Below are positions 36,973-46,390 of a stretch of 61,003 bases of DNA, in pieces. The stretch comes from Terriglobia bacterium (GTDB taxonomy: Bacteria > Acidobacteriota > Terriglobia > Acidiferrales > UBA7541). The stretch spans positions 1 through 61,003 of the forward strand of contig JAIQFG010000058.1 of NCBI GenBank assembly GCA_020073375.1, in the 5' to 3' direction. Position numbers and translations under genes: made by a program. Position 1 is the first letter of the stretch; the number at the start of each line of letters is the position of its first letter. The notes under the pieces were generated by a model. It searched no databases and had not been told where the DNA came from. It saw only the letters and a list, made by a program, of their open reading frames with translations.

Positions 36973-38151
36973 TCAGGCTTGGTCGAAGCCGGCGCCGCGC
37001 GTCATCACGCCGGCAACTTCGAGTTTGTCGTCGAGGAAAACCAGGTCCGCGTCGGCTCCGGGCGCCAGGACGCCTTTGCGCGAACCGAGGCCGATCTGGC
37101 GGGCGGGGTTTGCCGTGACCATGCGCAGGGCGGAGGCCAGCGGAACGCCCATCGCCACGATGTTGCGCAGCGCGCGGTCCAGCGTGAGCGTGCTTCCTGC
37201 CAGTTTGCCTTCGGCGTTGCGGCAGACTCCTCCGGAGACCTTCACCTGGAAATTTCCCAACTGATATTTTCCGTCGGGCATTCCCGTGGCGGAAGTGCCG
37301 TCGCTCACCAGGATGACGCGTTCCGGCGTTTTCATTTCCAGCAACATGCGCATGGCCGGCTCGTCGACGTGAACTTTGTCGGCGATGAGTTCGGCGCTGA
37401 CCCGAGGCGAGGTCATCACCGCGCCAATCACTCCGGTGCCGCGATGAGAAAACGGGCGCATGGCGTTGAACACGTGCGCGGCGTGCGTTGCCCCGGCGGC
37501 GATGGCGGCCTGCGCCTGCTCGTAATTGGCGTCGGTGTGACCGAGCGAGACCACCAGGCCGGCCTCGCGCGCCGCGGCGATCAGGTCCAGCGCGCCGGGC
37601 AGCTCAGGGGCCAGGGTCAGGATTTGCGCGGTGCCTCGCGCTTCCTGCAGAAGCTGCGCCAGAACTTCGGTCGAGGGCGCCAGAATCCATTCCTGCGGAT
37701 GCACCCCGCGGCGGGCCTTGCTGATGAACGGGCCCTCGAAGTGGATACCGAGAATCTCGGCGCTGAGTTCGCGGGCGGCGGTTTCGCTGGATTTCAGCAT
37801 GAATCGCGCGATGCCCCCAACGCTGTCGCAGGTTTCCATCAGGCTGGCGGTCACCGTGGTGGCCACAAACGAAGTGGTGCCGAAGCGCGCGACCGTCCCG
37901 GCAACAATTTCCAGCGACTCGGCATTTCCTGCCATCACGTCGCGGCCCCCGGCGCCGTGGATATGGACGTCCACGAACCCCGGCACGATGGTTTTCCCCC
38001 GGGCCGTGATCTGGCGTGCGCCGCGCGGCAGAACCACACGCCCGCGGGGCCCTGCCTCGATGATTTTGCTTCCTTGAACGACCACCACGCCGTCGACAAT
38101 ATCCTCGAAGGGGGTCAGGAGGCGGTCCGCGTGGATGGCCAGGGGCTGCAT
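36973..38151 (-). CDS. nagA: N-acetylglucosamine-6-phosphate deacetylase
   Basis: A 392-residue amidohydrolase that removes acetate from GlcNAc-6-phosphate, in amino-sugar use and peptidoglycan recycling. The metal motif is in GFVDVHIHGAGGRDVM (His63, His65), the conserved Glu lies in GIHFEGPFISKARRGVHP, and VSLGHTDANYEQA, HVFNAMRPFSHRGTGVIGA and the catalytic Asp segment LVSDGTSATGMPDG follow in the right order. Length is normal. No nagB or sugar transporter is adjacent. It is convergent with the glutaredoxin gene and divergent from tonB. Confidence 0.95.
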   Translation of the reverse strand: MQPLAIHADRLLTPFEDIVDGVVVVQGSKIIEAGPRGRVVLPRGARQITARGKTIVPGFVDVHIHGAGGRDVMAGNAESLEIVAGTVARFGTTSFVATTVTASLMETCDSVGGIARFMLKSSETAARELSAEILGIHFEGPFISKARRGVHPQEWILAPSTEVLAQLLQEARGTAQILTLAPELPGALDLIAAAREAGLVVSLGHTDANYEQAQAAIAAGATHAAHVFNAMRPFSHRGTGVIGAVMTSPRVSAELIADKVHVDEPAMRMLLEMKTPERVILVSDGTSATGMPDGKYQLGNFQVKVSGGVCRNAEGKLAGSTLTLDRALRNIVAMGVPLASALRMVTANPARQIGLGSRKGVLAPGADADLVFLDDKLEVAGVMTRGAGFDQA

Positions 38152-38670
38152 CGGAATGGAATCATCCTACTTGAATCGCGGGGCGAAAATACGGGAAAAA
38201 TCGGAGCAACTTTGGGTTGCCCGCCGGAGAGAATTGCGCGACCCGCCGGCGCCCCTGGCTGCACCGCGGATCCCGGAAATTCGGCCTCAACGGTAAATAG
38301 GGGAGGCGGCAAATGGCGGGTGAAGTGCATCCACTTCTTTGCCGATACACTGGTCGGGATAAGCCCTTGTCCGTGGCGGGACGCGGTGCTACACTTTTTT
38401 CGCCCCGCCCTATTCGAGGTGAATTTCGATTGAGCGCACCATGGAAAAGCAATTCCAGAGCCGCTCATCCGATCGCCTCCCGCAAGGTTTCCCCGGTGTC
38501 CGTCTGTTCAGGTGGCGCTTAGGAAACAGTAGTACAAAAGTCCTATTCAGCCCCTCGGACAGGCCCAGTACATTTGTACCGCACGCGGCAGCGCCAGCCT
38601 CGTTCCTGTTATATACGGGCAGACAGCTGTCTCTACGCGCACGGAATCCATAGATAGGCGACGTGACGAC
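38152..38670 (+). other. Long leader region of the tonB gene
   Basis: These 519 bases between nagA (leftward) and tonB (rightward) contain no gene I can support. A promoter-like pair sits at 38367-38395, which would give an mRNA leader of about 270 bases. Within it are short inverted words such as AGTACA...TGTACC near 38570. A 70-codon open frame at 38441-38653 has no Shine-Dalgarno and poor composition, and is not called. Confidence 0.45.
38367..38395 (+). promoter_or_regulatory. Candidate promoter of the tonB gene
   Basis: TTGTCC and TACACT are separated by exactly 17 bases, with four of six consensus matches in each box. The predicted start is about 270 bases before the tonB ATG. Confidence 0.45.
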
Positions 38671-39843
38671 ATGACAACGACCGCAGAGCAACTTACGCAG
38701 GGGAGTCTTCGGCTTAAGCAATCCGGCCCCTCCTCACCGAACCCGCAGGCGTGGAAAGCGCTTGTGGGGAACAAGCCGGTCAGTGCGCGTTTTTCGCTGT
38801 TGCCGGAAACCAAGCCGCGCAAAGGTGCCTTAGCCACCAGTCTGGTCATTCAAATCTGCCTGGCCGCATTTGTGGTCATGATCCCTCTGCTGTTCCCCCA
38901 GCAGATGATCCCGAGATCGATTTACATGGTGACGGACATTGCCGGGCCGCCTCTGGAAATACCCGAGCCGCCAAAACCCAAGCCGCCCGCGCCGCCGAAG
39001 GTCGCGAAAGTGCAGCCGCCTCCTCCTCCGGTTGAAAAGGCTCCTCCGAAAATAAACGTGGCCAAATTCTTTGCGCCTCCCAAGATTGAGGCCCCCAAGC
39101 CGAAACCTCGCCAGGTGGAGGCCGACCTTCCGAAAGTCAACGACACCTTCCAGCCTCTGAAGCTGGAAGTGGCCAGCAACCAGCCCGCGCGCCCCCGCGA
39201 ACCGGTGAAGACCGGAATGATGACCGGTGGCAGCTCGGCGGTGCCGACCATGCCGAGCAAGCCGTTGGATAAAGTGCAGACTGGCGGATTCGGCGATCCG
39301 GACGGGCTTACCGGGCCGAGCGATCCTAATAAACATGCGAACGTCGGGCATTTTGGCAACCCTGCGCTGCCTCCAGGTCCGGGATACGGAAACGGAACAG
39401 GCGGTGCAAACGGCGCCAAGGGAATCGTCGCCAGCACCGGGTTTGGCAATGGTGTTGCAATTCCTCCTCCCAGCGGCGGGCCGAAAGGCTCGGTGAAGGC
39501 CGGCGGATTTGCAAACTCGAACGATCAGGTCGTCGAGGCGCCCAAGAAGCGCGCCGAAGCCACTCCTGACGTAGAACCGGTGGAAATTATCTCCAAGCCG
39601 CGACCGACGTATTCAGCGGAAGCGCTGAAGTTGAATCTGGAAGGCGAGGTTTTGCTGGACGTGGTGTTCCCGGCGGCAGGCGGCCAAGTTCATGTGAACC
39701 GCGTCGTGAAGGGCCTTGGGCATGGCTTGGACGAGGCCGCGATCAAGGCGGCGGAGCTGATCAAATTTAAACCGGCTATTTCCAATGGGCATCCGGTCGA
39801 TTTTCCGGCCGTGATCCACATTGTGTTCCAAACGGCGTACTGA
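38671..39843 (+). CDS. TonB-family energy transducer
   Basis: A 390-residue protein. One transmembrane helix (about 54-75, ALATSLVIQICLAAFVVMIPLLF without the Ser/His pattern of classical TonB) is followed by a proline-rich span (PPKPKPPAPPKVAKVQPPPPP and more) that can cross the periplasm. A Gly/Pro-rich middle leads to a C-terminal TonB domain (PTYSAEALKLNLEGEVLLDVVF, VKGLGHGLDEAAIKAAELIKFKPA, PVDFPAVIHIVFQTAY). It would transmit proton-motive force to outer-membrane receptors such as those at 15935 and 42055. No exbB or exbD is adjacent. The next gene follows by 67 bases. Confidence 0.88.
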   Translation: MTTTAEQLTQGSLRLKQSGPSSPNPQAWKALVGNKPVSARFSLLPETKPRKGALATSLVIQICLAAFVVMIPLLFPQQMIPRSIYMVTDIAGPPLEIPEPPKPKPPAPPKVAKVQPPPPPVEKAPPKINVAKFFAPPKIEAPKPKPRQVEADLPKVNDTFQPLKLEVASNQPARPREPVKTGMMTGGSSAVPTMPSKPLDKVQTGGFGDPDGLTGPSDPNKHANVGHFGNPALPPGPGYGNGTGGANGAKGIVASTGFGNGVAIPPPSGGPKGSVKAGGFANSNDQVVEAPKKRAEATPDVEPVEIISKPRPTYSAEALKLNLEGEVLLDVVFPAAGGQVHVNRVVKGLGHGLDEAAIKAAELIKFKPAISNGHPVDFPAVIHIVFQTAY

Positions 39844-39910
39844 CATTCCATATTTGCGTAAGGTGTGGGCTTTTTTTACGGCCAGCCTAGAAAGAAAGTC
39901 CGGAGGGGAT

Positions 39911-41650
39911 ATGCGCATTCTGAAGACGGTGTTGGTGGCTCTGGCGCTCGGGGTTATGCCGCTACATGCGGCTGACCAGCAATCCGGCGCATTGAGCCAG
40001 GTGGTGGACCGCATCATCAGCCAGGAACAGGCGGAGATGAACGCTATCAAGCCTTTTACCCCGCTGGTGGAAACCTATATTCAAAATCTTCGCGGGGACA
40101 AGGACTTGGGAGCCGTCCCGGCCGGAGACAAGTATTTCCTGGGCCGCGCGGTATTGTCCAAGGGCATTGAACTGCAACCCCTGACCGACGGCAGCGAGAA
40201 CGAGGGCGGCAAGAAAAAAATGCTGAGCGGCATCGGCAGCATGTTCTCGCTCTCGATGGAGTTCCTGCCCAAGGGTTTCCTGCAGATGATTTATCTGGAC
40301 ACCAACGGCTTCGATAAGCAGAACTACAGGTTCGATTACATTCGCCGCGAGTTCCTGGGCGAGGTTCGCACCCTGGTGTTCGACGTGACGCCCACGCAGA
40401 AGGGCAACAAAGGGCGCTTCATGGGCCGCATCTGGGTCGAGGACCAGGACTTTCACATCGTCCGGTTCAATGGTGCGTACGGCGGCAGCTCGCGCACCAA
40501 CTACTACTTCCACTTTGACAGCTGGCGCGTGAATTCCGGCCCGAACCTCTGGCTGCCGGCGTTCATCTACTCCGAGGAATCGGACCTGAACTTCGCGCTG
40601 GCCAAGCGGCTCTCGTTCAAGGCGCAGACGCGGCTGTGGGGTTATAACCTGGGCCACTCCGCGCAGGAGCAGGAACTGAGCAAGATCCTGATCGAGTCGC
40701 AGACCCCGGTGAAGGACCAGACCACGCAGGCCAACGATATCAACCCCGTGATGGCGCAGCGCGATTGGGACCGCCAGGCGGAAGATAACGTTGTCGATCG
40801 CCTTGAGCGGCTCGGCTTGCTCGCTCCGCAGGGCGAAGTGGACAAGGTTCTCGAGACCGTCGTCAACAACCTGGAAGTGACCAACAACCTGGACATCCAA
40901 CCCGAGATTCGCTGCCGCGTGCTGCTGAGCTCGACGCTGGAATCGTTCGCCATCGGCCACACCATCGTGTTCAGCCGCGGCCTGATTGACGTGCTGCCGG
41001 ACGAAGCCAGCCTGGCCATGATGGTTTCGCACGAACTTTCGCACGTGGTGCTGGGCCACCGCATCGACGGCCAGTACGCGTTCTTCGATCGCCTGCTGTT
41101 TGACGAGAAGGACACGTTCCGCCACTTCGGCTTCGCGCGCACGGCTGCCGAGGAAGAAGCGGCCAACGCCAAGGCGAACGAACTGCTGAAGAGCTCGCCC
41201 TACAAGGATCAACTCGCCACCGCAAAACTTTTCCTGGACGCCCTGGAGAACCGCCAGAAGGACATCCCGAACCTGATCAGCCCGCACCTGGGCGATCGCG
41301 TTCCGACCAACATGCAGGTCGCGTCCGCGGCTCCGGCTGCGGCGAAACCAGCCGACCCGAACGCTCCCGCCGAAACCAAGACAGCGGCTGCGGCGAGCCC
41401 GGTCGTGGCCTTGCCGCTCGGCGGACGCATCAAGATGGATCCGTGGAGCGACAAGCTCGAAATGATGAAGTCCAAGCCCGTGGGCACGGTGGCCGAACGC
41501 GAGAAGATGCCGTTTGAGGTTACTCCGTTCATGCTCTACCTGACCCGCGAAGTCACCGTCGGCAGCTCGATGACCCCGGGTGCGGTTTCGGCCGATTCCA
41601 AGGCGGCTGCAACCGATACCACCGGCAAGTCGCCGGCGCCGCAACAGTAA
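39911..41650 (+). CDS. LolA-like domain fused to M48 metallopeptidase, exported
   Basis: A 579-residue protein; the ATG follows GGAGGGGAT. A signal peptide spans residues 1-20 (MRILKTVLVALALGVMPLHA). Residues about 45-240 look like a LolA/outer-membrane-lipoprotein-sorting fold (FLGEVRTLVFDVTPTQ, GRIWVEDQDFHIVRFNGAYGG, YYFHFDSWRV). From about 290 an M48 peptidase follows, with HELSH at 374-378. The third zinc ligand is probably a Glu in AAEEEAANAKANELL (414-416); the Asp that usually follows the Glu (ExxAD pattern) is replaced. The C-terminus is Ala/Pro-rich and ends GKSPAPQQ. It probably processes proteins in the periplasm. It follows tonB in the same direction. Confidence 0.8.
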   Translation: MRILKTVLVALALGVMPLHAADQQSGALSQVVDRIISQEQAEMNAIKPFTPLVETYIQNLRGDKDLGAVPAGDKYFLGRAVLSKGIELQPLTDGSENEGGKKKMLSGIGSMFSLSMEFLPKGFLQMIYLDTNGFDKQNYRFDYIRREFLGEVRTLVFDVTPTQKGNKGRFMGRIWVEDQDFHIVRFNGAYGGSSRTNYYFHFDSWRVNSGPNLWLPAFIYSEESDLNFALAKRLSFKAQTRLWGYNLGHSAQEQELSKILIESQTPVKDQTTQANDINPVMAQRDWDRQAEDNVVDRLERLGLLAPQGEVDKVLETVVNNLEVTNNLDIQPEIRCRVLLSSTLESFAIGHTIVFSRGLIDVLPDEASLAMMVSHELSHVVLGHRIDGQYAFFDRLLFDEKDTFRHFGFARTAAEEEAANAKANELLKSSPYKDQLATAKLFLDALENRQKDIPNLISPHLGDRVPTNMQVASAAPAAAKPADPNAPAETKTAAAASPVVALPLGGRIKMDPWSDKLEMMKSKPVGTVAEREKMPFEVTPFMLYLTREVTVGSSMTPGAVSADSKAAATDTTGKSPAPQQ

Positions 41651-41674
41651 GAACGCATTTCCTCCGGAGAACGG

Positions 41675-41717
41675 AACGGCCGGCCCGGAAATTTCGGGCC
41701 GGCCGTTTTGTTTTTTT
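41675..41717 (+). terminator. Strong rho-independent terminator
   Basis: AACGGCCGGCCCG and its complement CGGGCCGGCCGTT form a stem of about 13 pairs, followed by TTGTTTTTTT. It starts 25 bases after the M48 peptidase stop. Confidence 0.92.
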
Positions 41718-41785
41718 GCGGCGGCGTGGAACGTGCAATTGTGCAAGGCCAGGCATGAGGAGCAAATCGAGTACCGCAGCATCGA

Positions 41786-41886
41786 GTAGCACAGCCACTC
41801 CTGGCTGTGTGGGTTTTGCTATACCCGTTAATAGGGCGGTGTAACATGGGTCTTGAAACCCACACAGCCAGGAGTGGCTGTGCTAC
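41786..41886. repeat. REPIN-like inverted palindrome pair, ACAGCCACTCCTGGCTGTG type
   Basis: Left arm GTAGCACAGCCACTCCTGGC(TGTG) and inverted right arm CACAGCCAGGAGTGGCTGTG(CTAC) across about 50 bases. Same GTAG...CTAC frame as other elements here, with a different stem. It lies between the convergent peptidase and receptor genes. Confidence 0.85.
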
Positions 41887-42054
41887 CAAAGACCGCTCCC
41901 ATCGCATCTTTCCATAGATTGGAAATCTCTGGCGGGCTAGATCGGGCGAAAGAAAAAACCTGGCCGGCATTCCGAATCGATGGCTCTCCGCATTCAAGAA
42001 AAAGGGCCGGACTTTCGTCCGTCCCTTTTGGTTTTCGATGGTTGTCGATGGGAA

Positions 42055-45000
42055 TTAGAAAATAAGTTTCAGGCCGAGTTGGATCGAGCGGGCGCCTCCC
42101 GATCCGAGGACTGGGTTGGACCCTGCCTGGTCGGGTGTGGCGTACACGAAACCAAATCCCGCAGATGGCGTGCCTGCACCTGAAGGATCAAGGCTCGCGG
42201 CATTTCCGCCAGGTCCTCCGTATGGATTCACGAAGTTGGGATGATTGAGAATGTTAAAGAACTCGGCGCGGAACTGCGTGGTGAGCCGCTCCTTGAATTT
42301 AAATACCTTTGTAATGGACATATCCATGGTTCGGAAGCCCTGATCCCGGAACGGATTCCGCGGCATTGATCCGTAACCTCCATACGCCGGGGGAAGCAGA
42401 ATGGAATTGCCCAAAGCGTAGCAGCCGAGGTTGGTCAGAGAAGCTTGCGTCAACCCCGTGGGCGCGCCGCCATCCAATGCCTTGGCTTGTGCCAGGCAAT
42501 TTGGATTTGAGGTCCCCGCGTAGTAGGGGACTCCGGGGACCCCCGCTACCGCGCCTGCTGTCGGCGGGGTCACGTTGGCGAAGTTATGCAGGGCGAAGAA
42601 GTCATGGGGATTCCCCCCACCTCCGTTGGCCCCCATGAAGTTCCACTGACCACCTTCGCTGCCAAATGTACCGGTGACAAGGGCCGCGCCGGTTCCGGCG
42701 AAGTCCGTGGTCACATCGCCCACTCCCCAAGGCGAACCAGTGAACAGTCGCGCCGTCGCATTGAGCGACCAGCCTTGAAGAGCCTGGCCGAAACCCTTGA
42801 CCCCAGGAATATTGTAGGTTCCCGTCAAAGTAAGGCGGTGCCGGGTGTCAAAGCTGGTGCTAGCGTACAACTGGCTGTGGAGATTGCCGTAGCTGTTCAG
42901 CGGAAGCACTAGCCCCCCGCCGGTTCCTTGGTCGGAGGCGTAGCCTAGCGCATGGCTGTATGTATACCCCGCATTGAGAGACAATCCGTGATAGTTCCGC
43001 ACGGTCAGCGTGGCCTGCAGGCTGTTGTAGTTGGAGGAATCGATGTTGCCCATTTCTTCGATGAACTTGAGATAGGGAAATTTGGCGTTGAACGGGCGAG
43101 CAAGTTGCTCGGCGCCATTGCTGGGGGCGCAGTTGTCGTACGGCGCTGGGACGGTGACTCCATTGACAACCTTGGTGTCGTTGGCGCTTAAGAGGCAGTT
43201 TGCTGCAGGTGTGCCCGCGACTGCCGGATTGCTCCACCCTGGGCTGAAGCCCCCGACCAGTTGAGGTTGATTGATGTCCAACGCGCCCAACAACTTTGTT
43301 CCGTGATTGCCGACGTAACCGATGTCGATGGAAATGTCATTGGTGATCGCCCTCTGGATATCAACGCTGAAGTCGGTGATGTAAGGGGTGCGCAGGTTCT
43401 GGTCGACCATCAGCGCGCTGCATTGCTGCGGCTTGAAGCCGTTGGCGAGCGTAACGGTGCCATCACCGCACGCGGGGGAGAAACTGTAGAGGGATGTGTT
43501 TGGCCCGTTGTTGATCCAATCATACGCGATCGCACCCGGCGTGACCTTGCTATTGAGCGCTGACCCGGTGAAACTGATATTCGTCACACCGATGCTTCCC
43601 GGACTCGGGACATGGGCGCCGTTAGCATATAGGGCAGCTCCAGTGGGATTGGTGCGCAGTCCAAAGGAATTACCGATACCGTTTAACACGTCGAAGCTCA
43701 ACTGCTCGTACAGGATTCCTGCTCCGGCGCGCAGCACCGTCTTTCCATTGCCAAACATATCCCATGCGAAACCCACGCGCGGGCTAAAATTATTGTGATC
43801 GCCATGATACGCAGATGTAATCCCGCTGCCAACTTGCACCAATCCTTGCGTGGTATCAAAGTTAGCGAACAGGTCGTCGCGTTCTTTTTCGACGCCATCG
43901 ATTTCATAGCGAAGCCCCAGATTCAAGGTCAGTCTCTGAGTGACGCGCCAATCGTCCTGCAAAAATGCGGCGTATCCGGTCGCGCTGATATGCCGGACAA
44001 GGTTTCCAGTCAGGATGACTGCCCTGTTGGGCACGCCGCTGAAGAAGCTCTTCAAGCCCGAAGACGACGGCCCGAAGCGGATGGGGCCCTTGGTGTTGGC
44101 GGTCACATTTGACGTGCTTCGATCTTCCAGAATTTCGCCGCCGAACTTGAACGAGTGCTTGCCGCGCAACAATGAGACGTGATCGAGGATCTGCAGAACC
44201 CCGTCAGGCCCGACGGTCTTTGGCCAGCCTGCGCCGAGAGTCCCGGAGAATCCCTGAACCGAGATACCCGGGAGTCCAAAATACTGCGGGTTGGTTTGCC
44301 CGGTGTAAAGGTTGTAAGTGGACCCCTTGAAGCTGTAGCTCGCCGGATTTTGGGTGGCGTCCTGGCTCTTGAAAACCTGATAGTAATGCGAGTAACCGAC
44401 GCGGGCTTCATTCACCCACGTGGAGTTCGGAGTCCAGGTCCAGCCCGCCGAGAACGCTTGCGACCGGGCGTATTGATTTGTCAGCCAGGCAGCGTTTGTC
44501 TGCGAGGAAGGACTGTCGTTCAAAATCCCGGCTCCCGGACTGATGAAATACATACCGCTCAGCGAGTTCTTGTCGTTGATGTGATAGTCGATTTTGCCAA
44601 GGCCCGAATAGATCTTGTTCGTGCTCGTCAGTCCGGCGCTGAATTTATTTCCATTCGAGCCGTCAACGACGGGGAAGAGACCTGGATAATTGGAAAGCTG
44701 CGCGCAGGTCGCCGGGTTCAATCCCGCAAGCTGCGCACTCAGCGCGGTGACTCCAGGGCCTCCGTTGGCAGGTAGCGATGCCAGACAACCCCCGATCAAG
44801 CCGTCTGGAGTGGACGAAGATGCTCCACTAAAACCATGGTAGAGCGAAGCGCCTGCACCGCCCGTGATGGGATCGGTAATCGTTTGTGTGCTGCCCACTT
44901 CGTATCGCTGCGATTCAAAATTCGCAAAGTAAAAAAGCTTGTCTTTCTTGATCGGGCCGCCGAAGCTGCCGCCAAACTGCTCCAGTGCCACGGGTGTTTT

Positions 45001-45861
45001 TGACGCCCCCGGCAGGTCAAATACGTTGTGCGCATCCAACCCTGTTTCGCGGCCGAAAGCGAAGGCCGTGCCGTGGATGGTGTTGGTTCCGGATTTGATT
45101 CCGACGTTGACGACTGCGCCGGGTTTCCAGCCGTATTCGGCGCGGGGATTCTGCTGGGTCTTGAATTCGTCAATGGCATCAATGGAAATCAGTGTCCCGG
45201 CATCGCCGGAAGCCATGACCGCATTCATGACGCTCTGGGCCATCCAGGGATCGCTGCTGTTCACGCCGTCCACCATGTAGACGTTGTCGTGTGCGCGCAT
45301 GCCGTTAGTGCTCTGAGTCCATCCCGAGCCGCCCGGATAGATCGCCACGCCGGGGCGTAATTCCAGCAGGTTCTCAAAATTTCGGCCATTCAAGGGCAAA
45401 TCGTTGATGGCCTGATTCTGGATCGTGCCGCCCAGTTCAGCGTTGGTTGTTTCCACCAGCGGAAGCTGCTCGGTCACGGTGATTGTCTGCGTCTGCTCGC
45501 CAGGCTGAAGCGTAAGGTCAACGCGCAGATCCTGGCTAACCTCCAGAACAATGTTCTGGCGCTCGGTGACTCGAAACCCTTTGAATTCGGCGCGTACTTT
45601 ATATGTGCCGGGTAGCAGATTGGGCGCGTTGTAGGAGCCAGAATCATCCGTAGTCAGCGTGCGAGAAGTGCCGCGCTGGACGTCGACGATAGTTACGGTG
45701 GCGCCGCCGATGGCGCCTCCCGTCTGGTCATTGATGGTTCCCAGGATGCGCCCGGCGCTTCCTTGCGAGAAAGCCGGAACGCAGCAGAGCAGTAACATGA
45801 CGCTGACACACAGGGCCTGAACCGTTTTTACAACACCCGAACACACCCATACTGATCTCAT
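42055..45861 (-). CDS. Oar-like TonB-dependent receptor with N-terminal carboxypeptidase-regulatory domain
   Basis: A 1268-residue outer-membrane protein from the ATG at 45861, preceded by TTGGAGGAACTTCC. After the signal peptide (VVKTVQALCVSVMLLLCCVPAFS) comes a CarboxypepD_reg-like domain (GRILGTINDQTGGAIGGATVTIVDV ... LLPGTYKVRAEFKGFRV), then a plug (LVETTNAELGGTIQNQAINDLPLNGRNFENLLELRPGV, VYMVDGVNSSDPW), then a very large barrel ending SIQLGLKLIF. This architecture is abundant in Acidobacteriota and in Oar of Myxococcus; substrates are thought to be polysaccharides or peptides, but none is known here. An upstream promoter at 46131-46158 gives a 270-base leader. Confidence 0.92.
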   Translation of the reverse strand: MRSVWVCSGVVKTVQALCVSVMLLLCCVPAFSQGSAGRILGTINDQTGGAIGGATVTIVDVQRGTSRTLTTDDSGSYNAPNLLPGTYKVRAEFKGFRVTERQNIVLEVSQDLRVDLTLQPGEQTQTITVTEQLPLVETTNAELGGTIQNQAINDLPLNGRNFENLLELRPGVAIYPGGSGWTQSTNGMRAHDNVYMVDGVNSSDPWMAQSVMNAVMASGDAGTLISIDAIDEFKTQQNPRAEYGWKPGAVVNVGIKSGTNTIHGTAFAFGRETGLDAHNVFDLPGASKTPVALEQFGGSFGGPIKKDKLFYFANFESQRYEVGSTQTITDPITGGAGASLYHGFSGASSSTPDGLIGGCLASLPANGGPGVTALSAQLAGLNPATCAQLSNYPGLFPVVDGSNGNKFSAGLTSTNKIYSGLGKIDYHINDKNSLSGMYFISPGAGILNDSPSSQTNAAWLTNQYARSQAFSAGWTWTPNSTWVNEARVGYSHYYQVFKSQDATQNPASYSFKGSTYNLYTGQTNPQYFGLPGISVQGFSGTLGAGWPKTVGPDGVLQILDHVSLLRGKHSFKFGGEILEDRSTSNVTANTKGPIRFGPSSSGLKSFFSGVPNRAVILTGNLVRHISATGYAAFLQDDWRVTQRLTLNLGLRYEIDGVEKERDDLFANFDTTQGLVQVGSGITSAYHGDHNNFSPRVGFAWDMFGNGKTVLRAGAGILYEQLSFDVLNGIGNSFGLRTNPTGAALYANGAHVPSPGSIGVTNISFTGSALNSKVTPGAIAYDWINNGPNTSLYSFSPACGDGTVTLANGFKPQQCSALMVDQNLRTPYITDFSVDIQRAITNDISIDIGYVGNHGTKLLGALDINQPQLVGGFSPGWSNPAVAGTPAANCLLSANDTKVVNGVTVPAPYDNCAPSNGAEQLARPFNAKFPYLKFIEEMGNIDSSNYNSLQATLTVRNYHGLSLNAGYTYSHALGYASDQGTGGGLVLPLNSYGNLHSQLYASTSFDTRHRLTLTGTYNIPGVKGFGQALQGWSLNATARLFTGSPWGVGDVTTDFAGTGAALVTGTFGSEGGQWNFMGANGGGGNPHDFFALHNFANVTPPTAGAVAGVPGVPYYAGTSNPNCLAQAKALDGGAPTGLTQASLTNLGCYALGNSILLPPAYGGYGSMPRNPFRDQGFRTMDMSITKVFKFKERLTTQFRAEFFNILNHPNFVNPYGGPGGNAASLDPSGAGTPSAGFGFVYATPDQAGSNPVLGSGGARSIQLGLKLIF

Positions 45862-46390
45862 GGAAGTTCCTCCAAAATTTGAGAAATCCGACTGTCTCCG
45901 AGCAGGACCTAAATAAGCGAATTCCAGAACCCAATGCGCGAGGCTAGACCTCAACCGGGTGTGGTTGAAAGCGCGGGCCTTGTAACCGCTTTTTCGCCGC
46001 CCCCTAACCTTTCGTTAGCGTGGTTGCCGGGGCGCCGAATTTGCAATCCCCGGCGGGCGTCTTCATTGGGCCCGAAAAACTTATGCAGGACAGTAAGTAA
46101 AGGCACAACCCTATTGAATTTACCCACACCCGTATACCCAAACGCCATTCAGTGTCAAGGAATTTTACGTCATCTTTACATGCGCGCTTGTGGATTTTTC
46201 CCTGTTTGGTCAGCGGGAATCGCTTGGAAGCCCCGTTTTCAGAGGTCTTCCGAGCGTGTGGGCCGCCTGGTGACTGGAATAAATCATGTTCAGTCGGCTG
46301 AATCGAAGTGAATTCATGTACAAAAGGCACAGGGAAAAAAGCGTCGCCGCGGAAAGCGAGAAGCAAGGATCCTGTGGCGCAGCCTGGAGG
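45862..46390. other. Leader and promoter region of the giant receptor
   Basis: These 529 bases between two minus-strand genes hold the receptor's promoter and a long untranslated leader. No open frame here looks real. Between 46160 and 46390 lie only the 3' flank of nothing recognisable and the downstream end of the SYLF gene region; I see no terminator with a T run. Confidence 0.45.
46131..46158 (-). promoter_or_regulatory. Sigma-70-type promoter of the giant receptor gene
   Basis: On the minus strand a perfect TTGACA is followed, after 16 bases, by TATACG. It lies about 270 bases upstream of the receptor's ATG. Confidence 0.6.

Noticed and set aside
38441..38653. 70-codon frame in the tonB leader as a leader peptide
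   Set aside because: No Shine-Dalgarno, poor composition and no attenuator-like structure after it.
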